DNA from: Actinobacillus arthritidis
GTDB lineage: Bacteria; Pseudomonadota; Gammaproteobacteria; Enterobacterales; Pasteurellaceae
Reading direction: 5' to 3'
Length of the DNA stretch: 64,000 nucleotides
Assembly (NCBI RefSeq): GCF_029774155.1
Contig: NZ_CP103833.1
Location: forward strand, 310,001 to 374,000
Shown: positions 49,021 through 58,098 of the stretch, in pieces
Layout: the number at the start of each line of letters is the position of its first letter
How positions within the stretch are numbered: position 1 is the stretch's first letter
Made by a program: the position numbers and the translations under genes
Notes under the pieces: generated by a model
What the model saw: the letters and a program-made list of their open reading frames with translations, nothing else
Database searches by the model: none
Told to the model about the DNA's origin: nothing

Positions 49021-49877
49021 ATGCTGAAAATAACTGTCTTTACCGATCCGATGATGGGGCTTTCCTACGAAAGCGAGCCGTTTTTACGCCAGTTGGAAAC
49101 GCATTTTCCCAATCAACTTCAATTTGCTTATGTAATGGGCGGTTTGGTGCGAAATGTCGCTGACTGGTCACGCCGAATGAAACCCTAACCGAATACAATG
49201 CCCGTCTTGCTCGCATTTACGAGGCGGAACAGGCAATTTCAGGCTTGCCGATTTCAATGCCGAATCTCAATTTGTTTACCGCTGAACGCTCCTCGTCCCT
49301 GCCGTTAAATTTGGCATACAAAGCGGCACAGTTGGCGGAGAGTTGCAAAGCGGACGCTTTTTTATACCGCTTGCGATACGCCACCATTGTCGAAGTTCGT
49401 CCAACCAATGATTTAAACGAGATTTTAGAGGTTGTGCGAGCGATTGGCATTGATGAGTCGCTGTTTTTACGCCATTTTCAAGACGGTTCAGCCCAAGCGG
49501 AATTAGAGCAGGATTTTGCCTTGAAAGAACGCTTAGGCGTGCGTGGCTTGCCTGCCTATCTATTTGAATTTGAAGGGAAAAAGCTATTGGCAAATGGCGT
49601 GCTGAATTTTGCTCAATTTACGCAAATTATCCGCCAAATTTCAGACGGCAAATTGCAACCTCAAGCCCCCAAATTCACTCAAGAAACACTCTCGGCACTA
49701 CTCGCTAAGCACCCCGTGATTTCACTCATTGAGTTGCAATATGCTTTCAATGCAAGTGAAGCCGAAGTGCGGTTAATGTTGGCAGATTTTTTGGCAAAGG
49801 GCGAAGTGAAATGGATGAACAGCCCAGCTTTTATTTGCACGGATTTAACCGTTTTATATTGCAACAATAAGCGGTAA
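49021..49877 (+). CDS. DsbA-fold protein without the CXXC motif (one frameshift)
   Basis: Thioredoxin-fold protein of the DsbA/FrnE/YjbH group. The first frame (MLKITVFTDPMMGLSYESEP..) ends at about 49186 and the second runs TPNETLTEYNARLARIYEA.. to 49877. One missing base near 49168 (GACTGGTCACG) joins them, giving about 285 residues. Where DsbA-like proteins have Cys-X-X-Cys after FTDP, here is MMGLSY, so no redox cysteine pair is present, as in YjbH-type adaptors. The cis-proline loop is GVRGLPAYLFEF. The last 70 residues (SLIELQYAFNASEAEVRLML) look like an added winged-helix unit. No signal peptide, so cytoplasmic. Confidence 0.72.
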
Positions 49878-49911
49878 AATTTTTGCTAAATTTTGCAAAA
49901 GAGAACACAAA

Positions 49912-50808
49912 ATGGACAGAATCCAAACCTTACAAGTTTTTACTCATGTGGTAGAAACCGGCAGTTTTTCTAAAGCGGCAGATCAGCTAAATTTGCACGT
50001 TTCAGCGGTGTCCAAAGCAGTAAAGTATTTGGAAAATCAGCTTGGTTTACGCCTGCTTAACCGCACTACTCGTAGCCTAAAATTAACCACAGAAGGCGAT
50101 GCCTTTTATGAAAAAGCCCAATTTTTATTAGCCGAGTTGGAAGAAACATTTCAGGATTTATCAGGCGTGAGCCAGCAGGCAAAAGGCAAGTTACGCATTG
50201 AAATGCCGACTGCGGTAGCCCCTTTTGTGATGGCAAAACTGCCTGAATTTCAACGCCAATATCCAGAAATTCAGCTGGTGCTGACAGCCAGTGATCAGTT
50301 GAGCAACTTGATTGATGATGGTTTAGATTGTACCCTTCGCTTAGGCGAGCTAGCTGATGCCGGTTATATTGCCCGTCGTTTAACTAATGTGGCAATGATA
50401 ACTTGTGCATCATCAAGCTATCTGGCTCAACATGGCACGCCTGAAACTTTGTCTGATTTAGCTCAACACCGAGCAGTACATTATGTTTCAGGTCAGCAAG
50501 GAAAAATTATGGCATGGCAATTTCTGACCTCATCAGGAGAAGTTGAACGATTAAAAAATACCCATACTACACAAGTAAATGACTCAAATGCCCTATTATT
50601 TGCGGCTCTTTCAGGGCTTGGTATTGTGCAAATGCCAGATTTGATGCTTCGCCCTTATTTAGAACGTGGCGAGCTTGTGCCGATTTTAACAGAGTTACAA
50701 ACCCCAACCCGTCCGCTTTGGATTATTTACCCTCAACGTCAATTTATTCCAAAGCGTTTGGCGGTGTTTATTGAATGGTTAATGGCATTAGCGTGGAATG
50801 TTCAATAG
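49912..50808 (+). CDS. LysR-family transcriptional regulator
   Basis: 298 residues. N-terminal winged helix-turn-helix MDRIQTLQVFTHVVETGSFS..KAADQLNLHVSAVSKAVKYL, and a C-terminal LysR substrate-binding domain (LRIEMPTAVAPFVMAKLPEF.. , DCTLRLGELADAGYIARRL). The subgroup is that of CrgA/DmlR-like regulators. It ends the rightward redox module (hydrolase, tautomerase, DsbA-like). The two nearly identical promoters before the hydrolase and OYE genes are its obvious candidate targets, because both contain an interrupted palindrome (inference). Confidence 0.88.
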   Translation: MDRIQTLQVFTHVVETGSFSKAADQLNLHVSAVSKAVKYLENQLGLRLLNRTTRSLKLTTEGDAFYEKAQFLLAELEETFQDLSGVSQQAKGKLRIEMPTAVAPFVMAKLPEFQRQYPEIQLVLTASDQLSNLIDDGLDCTLRLGELADAGYIARRLTNVAMITCASSSYLAQHGTPETLSDLAQHRAVHYVSGQQGKIMAWQFLTSSGEVERLKNTHTTQVNDSNALLFAALSGLGIVQMPDLMLRPYLERGELVPILTELQTPTRPLWIIYPQRQFIPKRLAVFIEWLMALAWNVQ

Positions 50809-50901
50809 GTAACTAAGACCGTCCGCTTTTGGTACTACTTTTATGAGGCTTATTTTCTTTTTTACATAAAATTTTGCAATAAAAGTGATTATTTTGATTT
50901 C

Positions 50902-50921
50902 TTAAGATTTAATTAAGATTT
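50902..50921 (+). promoter_or_regulatory. Direct-repeat QseB-type box upstream of the ygiW-like genes
   Basis: TTAAGATTT occurs at 50902-50910 and 50913-50921, an 11-base repeat interval, followed by TTCTTGATTTAA. Direct TTAAG repeats one helical turn apart are the kind of site used by QseB/PmrA regulators. Autoregulation of the downstream operon is likely. Confidence 0.55.
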
Positions 50922-50998
50922 TCTTGATTTAATGCGTGTCATCGAAAGGGCATTGGGCTTTTCGAACCAAACATAACATTTAACAAGGATCTTAATCT

Positions 50999-51358
50999 AT
51001 GAAAAAATTGTTTACATTTACCGCTGTTTTGACAGCATCTTTACCGGCAATCGCAGGTTTCCAAGATAATACTCAGGCTATTAATTCTAATCAGGTTACT
51101 GTTATTAAAAGTGTGGCTAAAGCGAAAACAGCAAATGAAGATATGCCTGTGCGACTAACTGGTTATATTACTCGCCAAGTGGATAGCGATGAATTTTATT
51201 TTAAAGATGCTAGTGGCGAAATTAAAATTGATGTTGAGGATCATGCTTGGAATGGTCAGAATGTGACACCTAAACATAAAATTACTATTGAAGGTAAGGT
51301 CGATAGAAATGATGCAGGCAGAGCAGACATTGATGTTTATCGTATCAAAAAACACTAA
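50999..51358 (+). CDS. YgiW/BOF-family periplasmic protein
   Basis: 119 residues. Signal peptide MKKLFTFTAVLTASLPAIA, then a bacterial OB-fold (BOF, formerly DUF388): VRLTGYITRQVDSDEFYFKD and IDVEDHAWNGQNVTP..IEGKVDR. E. coli YgiW is adjacent to qseBC and is linked to stress tolerance. The same order is seen here. A paralogue follows 20 bases on. The ligand is unknown. Confidence 0.85.
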   Translation: MKKLFTFTAVLTASLPAIAGFQDNTQAINSNQVTVIKSVAKAKTANEDMPVRLTGYITRQVDSDEFYFKDASGEIKIDVEDHAWNGQNVTPKHKITIEGKVDRNDAGRADIDVYRIKKH

Positions 51359-51378
51359 TATCTAAAGAGGATTTTTAT

Positions 51379-51738
51379 ATGAAGAAAATAATGACTTTAG
51401 CAACAATTTTAACTGCAACGGTATTAACAGCGTGTTCTAAAAATGCTCCGCAAAATCAAGTATTTGGTGAGGCAACAAATACGGTTGCTACGGTGCAACA
51501 ACTTTCATCTTTAGCGGACGATAGTCGTGTGACTTTAGAAGGAACTTTATTAAGTCGTATTGATGACGATGAATATAAATTCCAAGATAGTACCGGCACC
51601 ATTAAAGTGGAAATCGACAATCACGTTTGGAACGGCTTAAATGTCACACCTAATGATAAAATTCGTATCCAAGGTAAATTCGATAAAGAAACCTTTGATT
51701 CAAGTATCGATGTATATAGCGTTGAAAAAGTACAATAA
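51379..51738 (+). CDS. YgiW/BOF-family lipoprotein
   Basis: 119 residues, paralogue of the preceding protein (VTLEGTLLSRIDDDEYKFQD, VEIDNHVWNGLNVTPNDKIR). The N-terminus has a lipobox, TVLTAC with Cys19, so this copy is membrane-anchored while the first is free in the periplasm. RBS AAAGAGG precedes it. Duplication with different anchoring suggests division of labour between soluble and membrane-bound sensors of the same signal (inference). Confidence 0.83.
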   Translation: MKKIMTLATILTATVLTACSKNAPQNQVFGEATNTVATVQQLSSLADDSRVTLEGTLLSRIDDDEYKFQDSTGTIKVEIDNHVWNGLNVTPNDKIRIQGKFDKETFDSSIDVYSVEKVQ

Positions 51739-51755
51739 TTCTATTTAAGCATCTC

Positions 51756-51803
51756 AAGCGGTCTGTTTTGGCAAGAATTTTGCTAAAATAGACCGCTTTT
51801 TGT
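51756..51803 (+). terminator. Paired uptake-signal hairpin between the BOF genes and qseB
   Basis: AAGCGGTCT (51756-51764) pairs with AGACCGCTT (51790-51798) followed by TTTTT. It lies 20 bases before the qseB start and would limit transcription into qseBC. Confidence 0.8.
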
Positions 51804-51821
51804 TTATACAAGGGAAGTGCT

Positions 51822-52490
51822 ATGCGAATTTTATTGATTGAAGATGATAAATTAATCGGTGAAGGTTTAAAATTGGGACTCACTAAGCAAAATTTTGTCG
51901 TAGACTGGTTTCAAGACGGTAAATTAGGCTTTGATGCCCTGTTTTCCGCGGAATATGATGCGGTGGTATTAGATCTTTCTTTACCAAAAATGGACGGATT
52001 AGCGATTTTAAAAAGCTGGCGGAAAGAGAACCAAGATATTCCTGTTCTGATTTTAACCGCTAGAGATACGCTCGATGAACGAATTTTAGGTTTTAATGCC
52101 GGTGCAGATGATTATTTATGCAAGCCTTTTGCTTTAATGGAAGTCGTGGTGAGATTACAGGCGTTAGTTCGTCGCTGTTATCAGCAAAGTTCAGCTGAAA
52201 TTATTGTTGGAAATTTGCGTCTAGATACGAATACTCATAGTGTTACATTGGGTGAAAATCCTATCATGTTAACCGCTAAAGAATTTCAATTGTTACAACT
52301 GTTTGTGAGTAATAAGGATAGAGTGTTAGCTCGTTCAACGATTGAAGAAAAGTTATATAGCTGGGATAGTGATGTAGGAAGTAATACATTAGAAGTTTAT
52401 ATCCATAATTTGCGTAAAAAATTAGGTAAAAATTGGATTAAAACCGTTCACGGAATTGGTTATCGTTTAGGCTCTGATGAAAATGACTAA
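51822..52490 (+). CDS. qseB: OmpR-family response regulator QseB
   Basis: 222 residues. Receiver domain with MRILLIEDDKLIGEGLK, phosphoacceptor Asp51 (AVVLD51LSLPKMDG) and Lys in DDYLCKPF. C-terminal OmpR-type winged helix (LTAKEFQLLQLFVSNKDRVL, NTLEVYIHNLRKKLG, VHGIGYRLG). Assignment to QseB rests on similarity and on the ygiW-qseB-qseC order. PmrA is the close alternative. The 3' end overlaps the kinase gene by 14 bases. Confidence 0.87.
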   Translation: MRILLIEDDKLIGEGLKLGLTKQNFVVDWFQDGKLGFDALFSAEYDAVVLDLSLPKMDGLAILKSWRKENQDIPVLILTARDTLDERILGFNAGADDYLCKPFALMEVVVRLQALVRRCYQQSSAEIIVGNLRLDTNTHSVTLGENPIMLTAKEFQLLQLFVSNKDRVLARSTIEEKLYSWDSDVGSNTLEVYIHNLRKKLGKNWIKTVHGIGYRLGSDEND

Positions 52491-53862
52491 GATCTTGAAA
52501 ACACATAGTTTACTCTATAGGCTGATTGTAACTTTATCTGGCATATCATTTCTGATTTGGGTCATTTCAGCAATGATAGAATGGCGAACTTTACATAAAG
52601 AAATCAATGCGTTATTTGATTCCCAACAGGTATTTTTTGCCGAACGTTTGGCTTCGTCTAATATTGCCGAAGGTTTTCATTCTATCCAACAAAAAGCAGA
52701 TTTCTATCAAGCAGATGTGGATGATGATGCGTTAGCTTTCGCCATTTTTACGGAAAAAGGCGAACAAATCATTAACGACGGTAGGGATGGACAATTTTTT
52801 ACGTTTCAACCCGTTGATGGTTTTCAAACAATACATTTAGTGGAAGAAGATGATGAATTAACTGGTGAATCCGATGTTGATTTATGGCGAATTTATTGGC
52901 TTAAAGATAAGGATATTTATGTCGCTGTCGGTCAAGAAGTTGATTATCGAAATGAGCTAATCAATAAAACGATCCTTTCACAGTCGTGGAGTTGGCTATT
53001 TGGTTTTCCGATGACGATTTTAGCTATTTTATGGATTATTCATCGAGAATTTGCTTCGTTGAAACGTTTAGAGCGTGAAATTGCTTTGCGAAAACCAGAC
53101 GAATTAAAAGTGATTAGTACGGAGAATTTACCTAGTGAAATTATTCCACTTATCAATAATCTCAACCATTATTTTGAGCGGACGCAGACGATGTTTAATC
53201 GTGAGCGACGTTTTACTTCAGATGCGGCACATGAATTGCGTAGTCCATTAGCCGGTTTAAGGGTTCAAACCGAAATTGCTCAAATGACAATAGATGATCC
53301 GATTGAACATCAAAAGGCATTATCTAATATCACGAATAGTACCGATCGTATTGCTCAATTAATAGAGCAATTATTAACCCTTTCTCGTTTAGAAAATTTA
53401 GAGCGACTCGATAAACTGGAACGGATTCATTGGCGATCTTTAATTGAAAATAGTGTGGTTCAACTTTATTCGCAAGCAGAAGAGAATCGGTCGGAAATTA
53501 TTGTGAATTTGCAAAGTGAACCTCAAAATCAGCTGGGAAAACCATTGTTATTAAATCTTATTCTACGTAATTTATTGGATAATGCGATCAGCTATACACA
53601 AGTAGGTAGCCATATTTATTTGACGTTAACTGCTGAGAATTTAATTGTGGAAGATGATGGGCAAGGCGTCAGTGATGAAGATCTTGTTAAACTAGGACAA
53701 CCTTTTTATCGACCGGTTGATCGTCCAGTTCAATCGGATAAAGATGAAAAAGGGAGCGGTTTAGGCATTTCTATTATTAAACGAATTGTTGAATTACATG
53801 GTTTTTCAATGCGACTGACACGAAGTAAAATGGGCGGTTTGAAAGTGGAAATTCTGTTTTAG
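52477..53862 (+). CDS. qseC: Sensor histidine kinase QseC
   Basis: 461 residues. Two membrane helices (about 13-33 and 170-190) flank a periplasmic domain rich in acidic residues (QADVDDDALAFAIF, VEEDDELTGESDVD). Then come a HAMP-like linker, the H box FTSDAAHELRSPLAGLRVQT with His near 250, N box (NLLDNAISY), G1 (VEDDGQGVSDED) and G2 (GSGLGISIIKRIVELHG). Two ATG codons (52477 and 52483) are possible starts. The signal in Pasteurellaceae is debated and cannot be read here. A hairpin shared with ytfJ follows. Confidence 0.87.
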   Translation: MKMTKILKTHSLLYRLIVTLSGISFLIWVISAMIEWRTLHKEINALFDSQQVFFAERLASSNIAEGFHSIQQKADFYQADVDDDALAFAIFTEKGEQIINDGRDGQFFTFQPVDGFQTIHLVEEDDELTGESDVDLWRIYWLKDKDIYVAVGQEVDYRNELINKTILSQSWSWLFGFPMTILAILWIIHREFASLKRLEREIALRKPDELKVISTENLPSEIIPLINNLNHYFERTQTMFNRERRFTSDAAHELRSPLAGLRVQTEIAQMTIDDPIEHQKALSNITNSTDRIAQLIEQLLTLSRLENLERLDKLERIHWRSLIENSVVQLYSQAEENRSEIIVNLQSEPQNQLGKPLLLNLILRNLLDNAISYTQVGSHIYLTLTAENLIVEDDGQGVSDEDLVKLGQPFYRPVDRPVQSDKDEKGSGLGISIIKRIVELHGFSMRLTRSKMGGLKVEILF

Positions 53863-53878
53863 TTTAGATAGTAGAATC

Positions 53879-53909
53879 AAAAGACGAAGTGATTAACTTC
53901 GTCTTTTTA
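53879..53909. terminator. Bidirectional terminator between qseC and ytfJ
   Basis: AAAAGACGAAGT and ACTTCGTCTTTT arms around a GATTA loop, with A and T runs on both sides, between convergent genes. Confidence 0.88.
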
Positions 53910-53913
53910 ACAT

Positions 53914-54474
53914 TTATTGAGCAATTAGCGTTTTGATTAAGTCAATGGCTTGTTGAATCTGTGCTGAAGATAATTTTCCTTCCGCAACAAACTGAACCTT
54001 TCCGTTTTTATCTAGCACGACCACAAAACTGTCTTTTGCTTTAAGTCCCCAAGCATTTTTGACGCTACTGCTTTGATCTAGCACCACTTGGCTATGTGGA
54101 TTTTCTCGTTTGCCGTCTTCCGCACTGCTTTTAACAAATGAGCCGGTGGCAACAATAGCATCATCCGCATTAATAATAGATGTTGTTTGATATTTGCTAC
54201 GGTCAAAATTTGTCGCTTTAATCGCATTAATTAATGCTTCGTTTTTTTCTTTTGCTGAACTTCTACCAGCGAAATGATGTACAACTCGAACTTTCCCGAT
54301 AAGGCTATTGCTTGACCATGACTTATAAGAAATCTCTTTACCTTTATTAAGGATTTCTCCATCTTTAGCTACGCTTACTGATGGTAATGCTACATTCAGT
54401 TGAACATTATGTGCAAAAGCTGTATTAGCTAAAAACAATCCAGAAATGATTGCTAATTGAGTGATTTTTTTCAT
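53914..54474 (-). CDS. ytfJ: YtfJ-family periplasmic protein
   Basis: 186 residues. Signal peptide MKKITQLAIISGLFLANTAFA, then the YtfJ pattern (NVQLNVALPSVSVAKDGEI, GKVRVVHHFAGRSSAKEKN, SQVVLDQSSSVKNAWGLKAK, SFVVVLDKNGKVQFVAEGKL). The fold is thioredoxin/peroxiredoxin-like, but there is no CXXC and the function is unknown. Divergent from yajC across about 190 bases that hold the promoters of both. Confidence 0.85.
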   Translation of the reverse strand: MKKITQLAIISGLFLANTAFAHNVQLNVALPSVSVAKDGEILNKGKEISYKSWSSNSLIGKVRVVHHFAGRSSAKEKNEALINAIKATNFDRSKYQTTSIINADDAIVATGSFVKSSAEDGKRENPHSQVVLDQSSSVKNAWGLKAKDSFVVVLDKNGKVQFVAEGKLSSAQIQQAIDLIKTLIAQ

Positions 54475-54667
54475 TCTTTTTTCCTTTAATGAATTGAATT
54501 ATGAAAAATAGTTACAATATTGCAATACTACTGTAAAAGTAAGCATATCGCATTAAAATTTTCTTCTCGTGAAATGTGTGATTTTATGCTATTTTAATCA
54601 CCAATTTTTCCGTGTATGCGGAAATTTTATCTTTTAAACACTAACTTATTGATTTTAAGGAGCTTTT

Positions 54668-54964
54668 ATGCAACAAGGTGGCGGATTAGAAATGATCGTA
54701 ATTTTAGCGGTTTTCGGTCTTATTTTTTACTTTATGATTTATCGTCCACAAGCGAAACGCCAAAAACAACAACGTGATTTACTTTCTAACCTTGCAAAAG
54801 GCGATGAAGTATTAACAAATGGTGGTTTAATCGGTCGTATTACCAAAGTAAGTGCGGAAAACGAAAATATCGTTATTGCCTTAAACGATACAACTGAAGT
54901 TGTTATTTCTCGTAACTATGTTGTTGCGGTATTACCTAAAGGTCAAATGAAAGCCCTTTCTTAA
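54668..54964 (+). CDS. yajC: Preprotein translocase accessory subunit YajC
   Basis: 98 residues: short N-terminus, one membrane helix (MIVILAVFGLIFYFMIYRPQ), then a small cytoplasmic domain (LSNLAKGDEVLTNGGLIGRI). YajC joins SecD and SecF in the holo-translocon. RBS AAGGAG precedes the start. It leads the yajC-secD-secF operon, with secD 27 bases on. Confidence 0.95.
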   Translation: MQQGGGLEMIVILAVFGLIFYFMIYRPQAKRQKQQRDLLSNLAKGDEVLTNGGLIGRITKVSAENENIVIALNDTTEVVISRNYVVAVLPKGQMKALS

Positions 54965-54991
54965 TTTTCCTATAATATTAGGGGACTAATT

Positions 54992-56839
54992 GTGTTAAAT
55001 CGTTTCCCATTATGGAAGAATCTGATGATTGTCTGTGTGATTCTCATCGGTGGCTTATACGCTCTTCCTAATCTATATGGCGAAGACCCCTCAGTACAAA
55101 TTTCTGGTACAAGAGGTCAAGTCGCTACGAGCGATACGCTCGCTCAGGTTCAGGGAACTTTGTCATCAATGAATATCACCCCAAAATCAGCCGTTCTTGA
55201 GAACGGCTCGATTTTAGTGCGTTTACAAAATGATGATGAACAACTTCCTGCCAAAGAAAAAATTTCCGAAGTATTAGGCGATAAATTTTCTGTTGCATTA
55301 AATCTTGCACCGGCAACGCCGAGCTGGTTAACCGATATCGGCGGCACCCGATGAAGCGAGGTCTAGACTTACGTGGTGGTGTCCGTTTCTTAATGGAAGT
55401 GGATATGAATACGGCGTTGGCTAAACAGCAAGAAAACTTGCAAGATAGTTTACGTTCAGAGTTTCGTAAAGAAAAACTTCAATATAAAGCGGTTAAAAAA
55501 GGTGAGAATTTTGCCACTATCGTTGAATTTGCCGATAGCGATACGGCAGATAAAGCATCTCGTTACGTACGCCGTGTACATACGACATTAGAAGCGAATT
55601 TCCTGACACCGACAGAAGTTTCATTTAGCCCATCAGAAGCAGGATTAGCGACATCTCGTGATACAGCTATCGAACAAAACTTGTCTATTTTACGCAAACG
55701 TGTTGAAGAATTAGGTGTATCAGAACCGACTATTCAACGCCAAGGTGCTGATCGTATCGTGGTTGAATTACCGGGTGTGCAAGATACTGCACGTGCTAAA
55801 GAACTTTTAGGGGCTACAGCGACTTTAGAGTTCCGCTTAGTTAATGCGGAAGCGAGTCCTGAATCTGCCGCTCGAGGTATTGTACCTGCCGATTCAGAAT
55901 TAAAATTCAGCCGTGATGGCGGAGCTGTAGTATTACGCCGTAAACCGTCTTTAGGTGGTGAACATATTATTGATGCGACATCAGGTAAAGATGAACGTGG
56001 TTTACCGCAAGTAAGCATTAATCTTGATGCGGAAGGCGGTAATATGATGTCTGAAATCACGAAGAGTGCGGTCGGTAAACCGATGGCGACACTTTATAGC
56101 GAGTTTAAAGACTCCGGTCGTAAAGATGCAAATGGTAAAGTGATTTTAGAAAAACACGAAGAAGTGATTAATGTGGCAACCATTAACTCACGTCTTGGTA
56201 GCCAATTCCAAATTACCGGTATCAATTCACCGGCTGAAGCACAAAACCTAGCGGTGCTTTTACGTTCAGGTGCATTAATTGCACCAATTGTCATCGTAGA
56301 AGAACGTACTATTGGTGCTTCATTAGGTGCGGATAATGTTGCTAAAGGTATGGAAGCCGGGATGTATGGCTTGGTGTTAACCATTTTATTCTGTTTAATT
56401 TATTATAAAGTGTTTGGGCTATTTGTCTATGGCAGCATTAACAGTAAATATGGTGTTAACTATCGGTTTGATGTCATTAATTGGTGCAACACTTACTATG
56501 CCAGGGATCGCTGGTATTGTACTTGCAGTCGGTATGTCAGTTGATGCGAACGTATTAATTTATGAGCGTATCAAAGAAGAATTACGTAATGGTCGCTCGG
56601 CACAACAAGCCATTCACGAAGGTTATAACGGTGCATTTACTTCAATCTTCGACTCAAACTTGACGACGGTATTAACCTCTTTAGTGTTATATGCGGTGGG
56701 GACAGGTCCGGTAAAAGGCTTTGCGATTACCCTTGCTTTAGGGGTAATTATCTCAATGTTTACCGCAATTACCGGTACACGTATGCTTGTTAACTGGGTA
56801 TATGGTGGTAATAAACGTGTGAAAAAACTTTGGATTTAA
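54992..56839 (+). CDS. secD: Protein translocase subunit SecD (two frameshifts)
   Basis: Membrane subunit using the proton gradient to pull exported proteins into the periplasm. Three open stretches form one gene: 54992 to about 55348 ([14 protein letters not shown].., WLTDIGGT), about 55351 to 56430 ([19 protein letters not shown].., [20 protein letters not shown]..), and about 56434 to 56839 ([17 protein letters not shown].., [18 protein letters not shown]). One base is missing at CACCCGATG (about 55348) and one T is extra at TTTGTCTATGG (about 56431). They cancel, and the total of 615 residues equals E. coli SecD. The gene is needed for growth, so read errors are the likely cause. The GTG at 54992 is the start. 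Confidence 0.93.
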
Positions 56840-56849
56840 GGTGGAATAA

Positions 56850-57821
56850 ATGGCAATTATGCAAAAAGAAAAAGATGCGTCAGAAATCAAACTGCCGTAT
56901 AAGCTCATTCCATTTATGAAATATCGTTATGTCGGTTTCGTATTTTCATTAATCGTTACTGCATTATGTATTTTCTCTATCGTTACCAAAGGCTTTAACT
57001 GGGGCTTAGATTTTACCGGTGGTACGGTAATTGAAACGTCATTCTCACAACCTGCCGATTTAGGTAAAGTTCGTGGTTTATTGGAACAAAACGGTTATGG
57101 TAATGCGTTAGTACAAACAACTGGTAGCCAAAAAGAGCTAATGATCCGTTTACCAGCCTCTGCCGGTGATATGTCATTAGGTAACAAGATTATGGCTTTG
57201 GTACACAAAGATCTTGATGCTGGTGCAACGATTAAAAGCGTGGAATTTGTAGGTCCTAATGTAGGGGAAGAGCTAACTCAAGGTGCAATTTGGGCAACGC
57301 TTGCGACACTTGGTATGTTATTGCTTTATGTTGGTACACGTTTTGAAATTCGTTTAGCGATTGGCGGTGTACTCGCGTTATTCCACGATGTGTTAGTGAC
57401 TATCGGTATTTTCTCATTCTTACAGATTGAGATTGATTTAACTTTTGTGGCGGCAATTCTTTCTGTGGTAGGTTATTCATTGAATGACTCTATCGTTGTA
57501 TTTGACCGTGTACGTGAGAATTTTAGTAAAATTCGTCGTGTAACCTCAAAAGAAGTGATTGATATTTCATTAAGTCAAACCTTATCAAGAACATTAATGA
57601 CATCCGTTACTACACTATTTGTGGTAGTTGCATTATTTTGGTTTGGTGGCCCAACAATTCACAGCTTCTCTCTTGCATTATTAATTGGTATCGGTTTCGG
57701 TACTTATTCATCGATTTATATTGCGATTGGTGTGGCACTACAACTTGGTTTAAACCGTGAACATATGGTGAAACCAGTTGTAGAAAAAGAAGGTGCAGAT
57801 CAAGCATTTATTGATCGCTAG
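56850..57821 (+). CDS. secF: Protein translocase subunit SecF
   Basis: 323 residues, six membrane helices. N-terminal IPFMKYRYVGFVFSLIVTAL, the GLDFTGGTVIE motif, periplasmic P1 domain, and the helix-4 region VVGYSLNDSIVVFDRVREN conserved in SecF. It follows secD by ten bases. Terminator hairpins follow. Confidence 0.95.
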   Translation: MAIMQKEKDASEIKLPYKLIPFMKYRYVGFVFSLIVTALCIFSIVTKGFNWGLDFTGGTVIETSFSQPADLGKVRGLLEQNGYGNALVQTTGSQKELMIRLPASAGDMSLGNKIMALVHKDLDAGATIKSVEFVGPNVGEELTQGAIWATLATLGMLLLYVGTRFEIRLAIGGVLALFHDVLVTIGIFSFLQIEIDLTFVAAILSVVGYSLNDSIVVFDRVRENFSKIRRVTSKEVIDISLSQTLSRTLMTSVTTLFVVVALFWFGGPTIHSFSLALLIGIGFGTYSSIYIAIGVALQLGLNREHMVKPVVEKEGADQAFIDR

Positions 57822-57833
57822 TAGATAAATATG

Positions 57834-57865
57834 AAAAGGGCAGAATTAATAATCTGTCCTTTCTT
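57834..57865 (+). terminator. Terminator of yajC-secDF
   Basis: AAAAGGGCAGA..AATCTGTCCTTT, about ten pairs, followed by CTTATATTT. Confidence 0.7.
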
Positions 57866-57929
57866 ATATTTGGAGATAAGCCTAAAAATAGGCTAGCAAA
57901 TTTTGCAACTTGCAACCACAGAATACACG

Positions 57930-57964
57930 GACTTCACAGAACTTTTGTGAAGTCTTTTTTTTTA
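57930..57964 (+). terminator. Second hairpin after secF, with repeat-like flank
   Basis: GACTTCAC (57930-57937) pairs with GTGAAGTC (57947-57954), followed by ten T. The sequence before it (CCACAGAATACACGGA) resembles the arm of the palindrome after purA. Confidence 0.8.
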
Positions 57965-58017
57965 AAAGAGATTTGTAAATTTTAAAAAAATCATACCGCT
58001 TATTTATTTCGATTTAT

Positions 58018-58029
58018 GCAACCGTTTGC
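58018..58029 (+). promoter_or_regulatory. PurR box upstream of the purine permease gene
   Basis: GCAACCGTTTGC differs from the PurR core GCAAACGTTTGC at one base. It lies about 70 bases before the permease start. Confidence 0.75.
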
Positions 58030-58098
58030 TTATTGCGTCCGACTTCTGTAAAATTCGCCCCTTAAAATTTTTATTTCGTTATTTGAGGTTTTCATTTT

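Noticed and set aside
49217..49593. Leftward frames opposite the DsbA-like gene
   Set aside because: Shadows in a G+C-richer gene with no domain or start signal.
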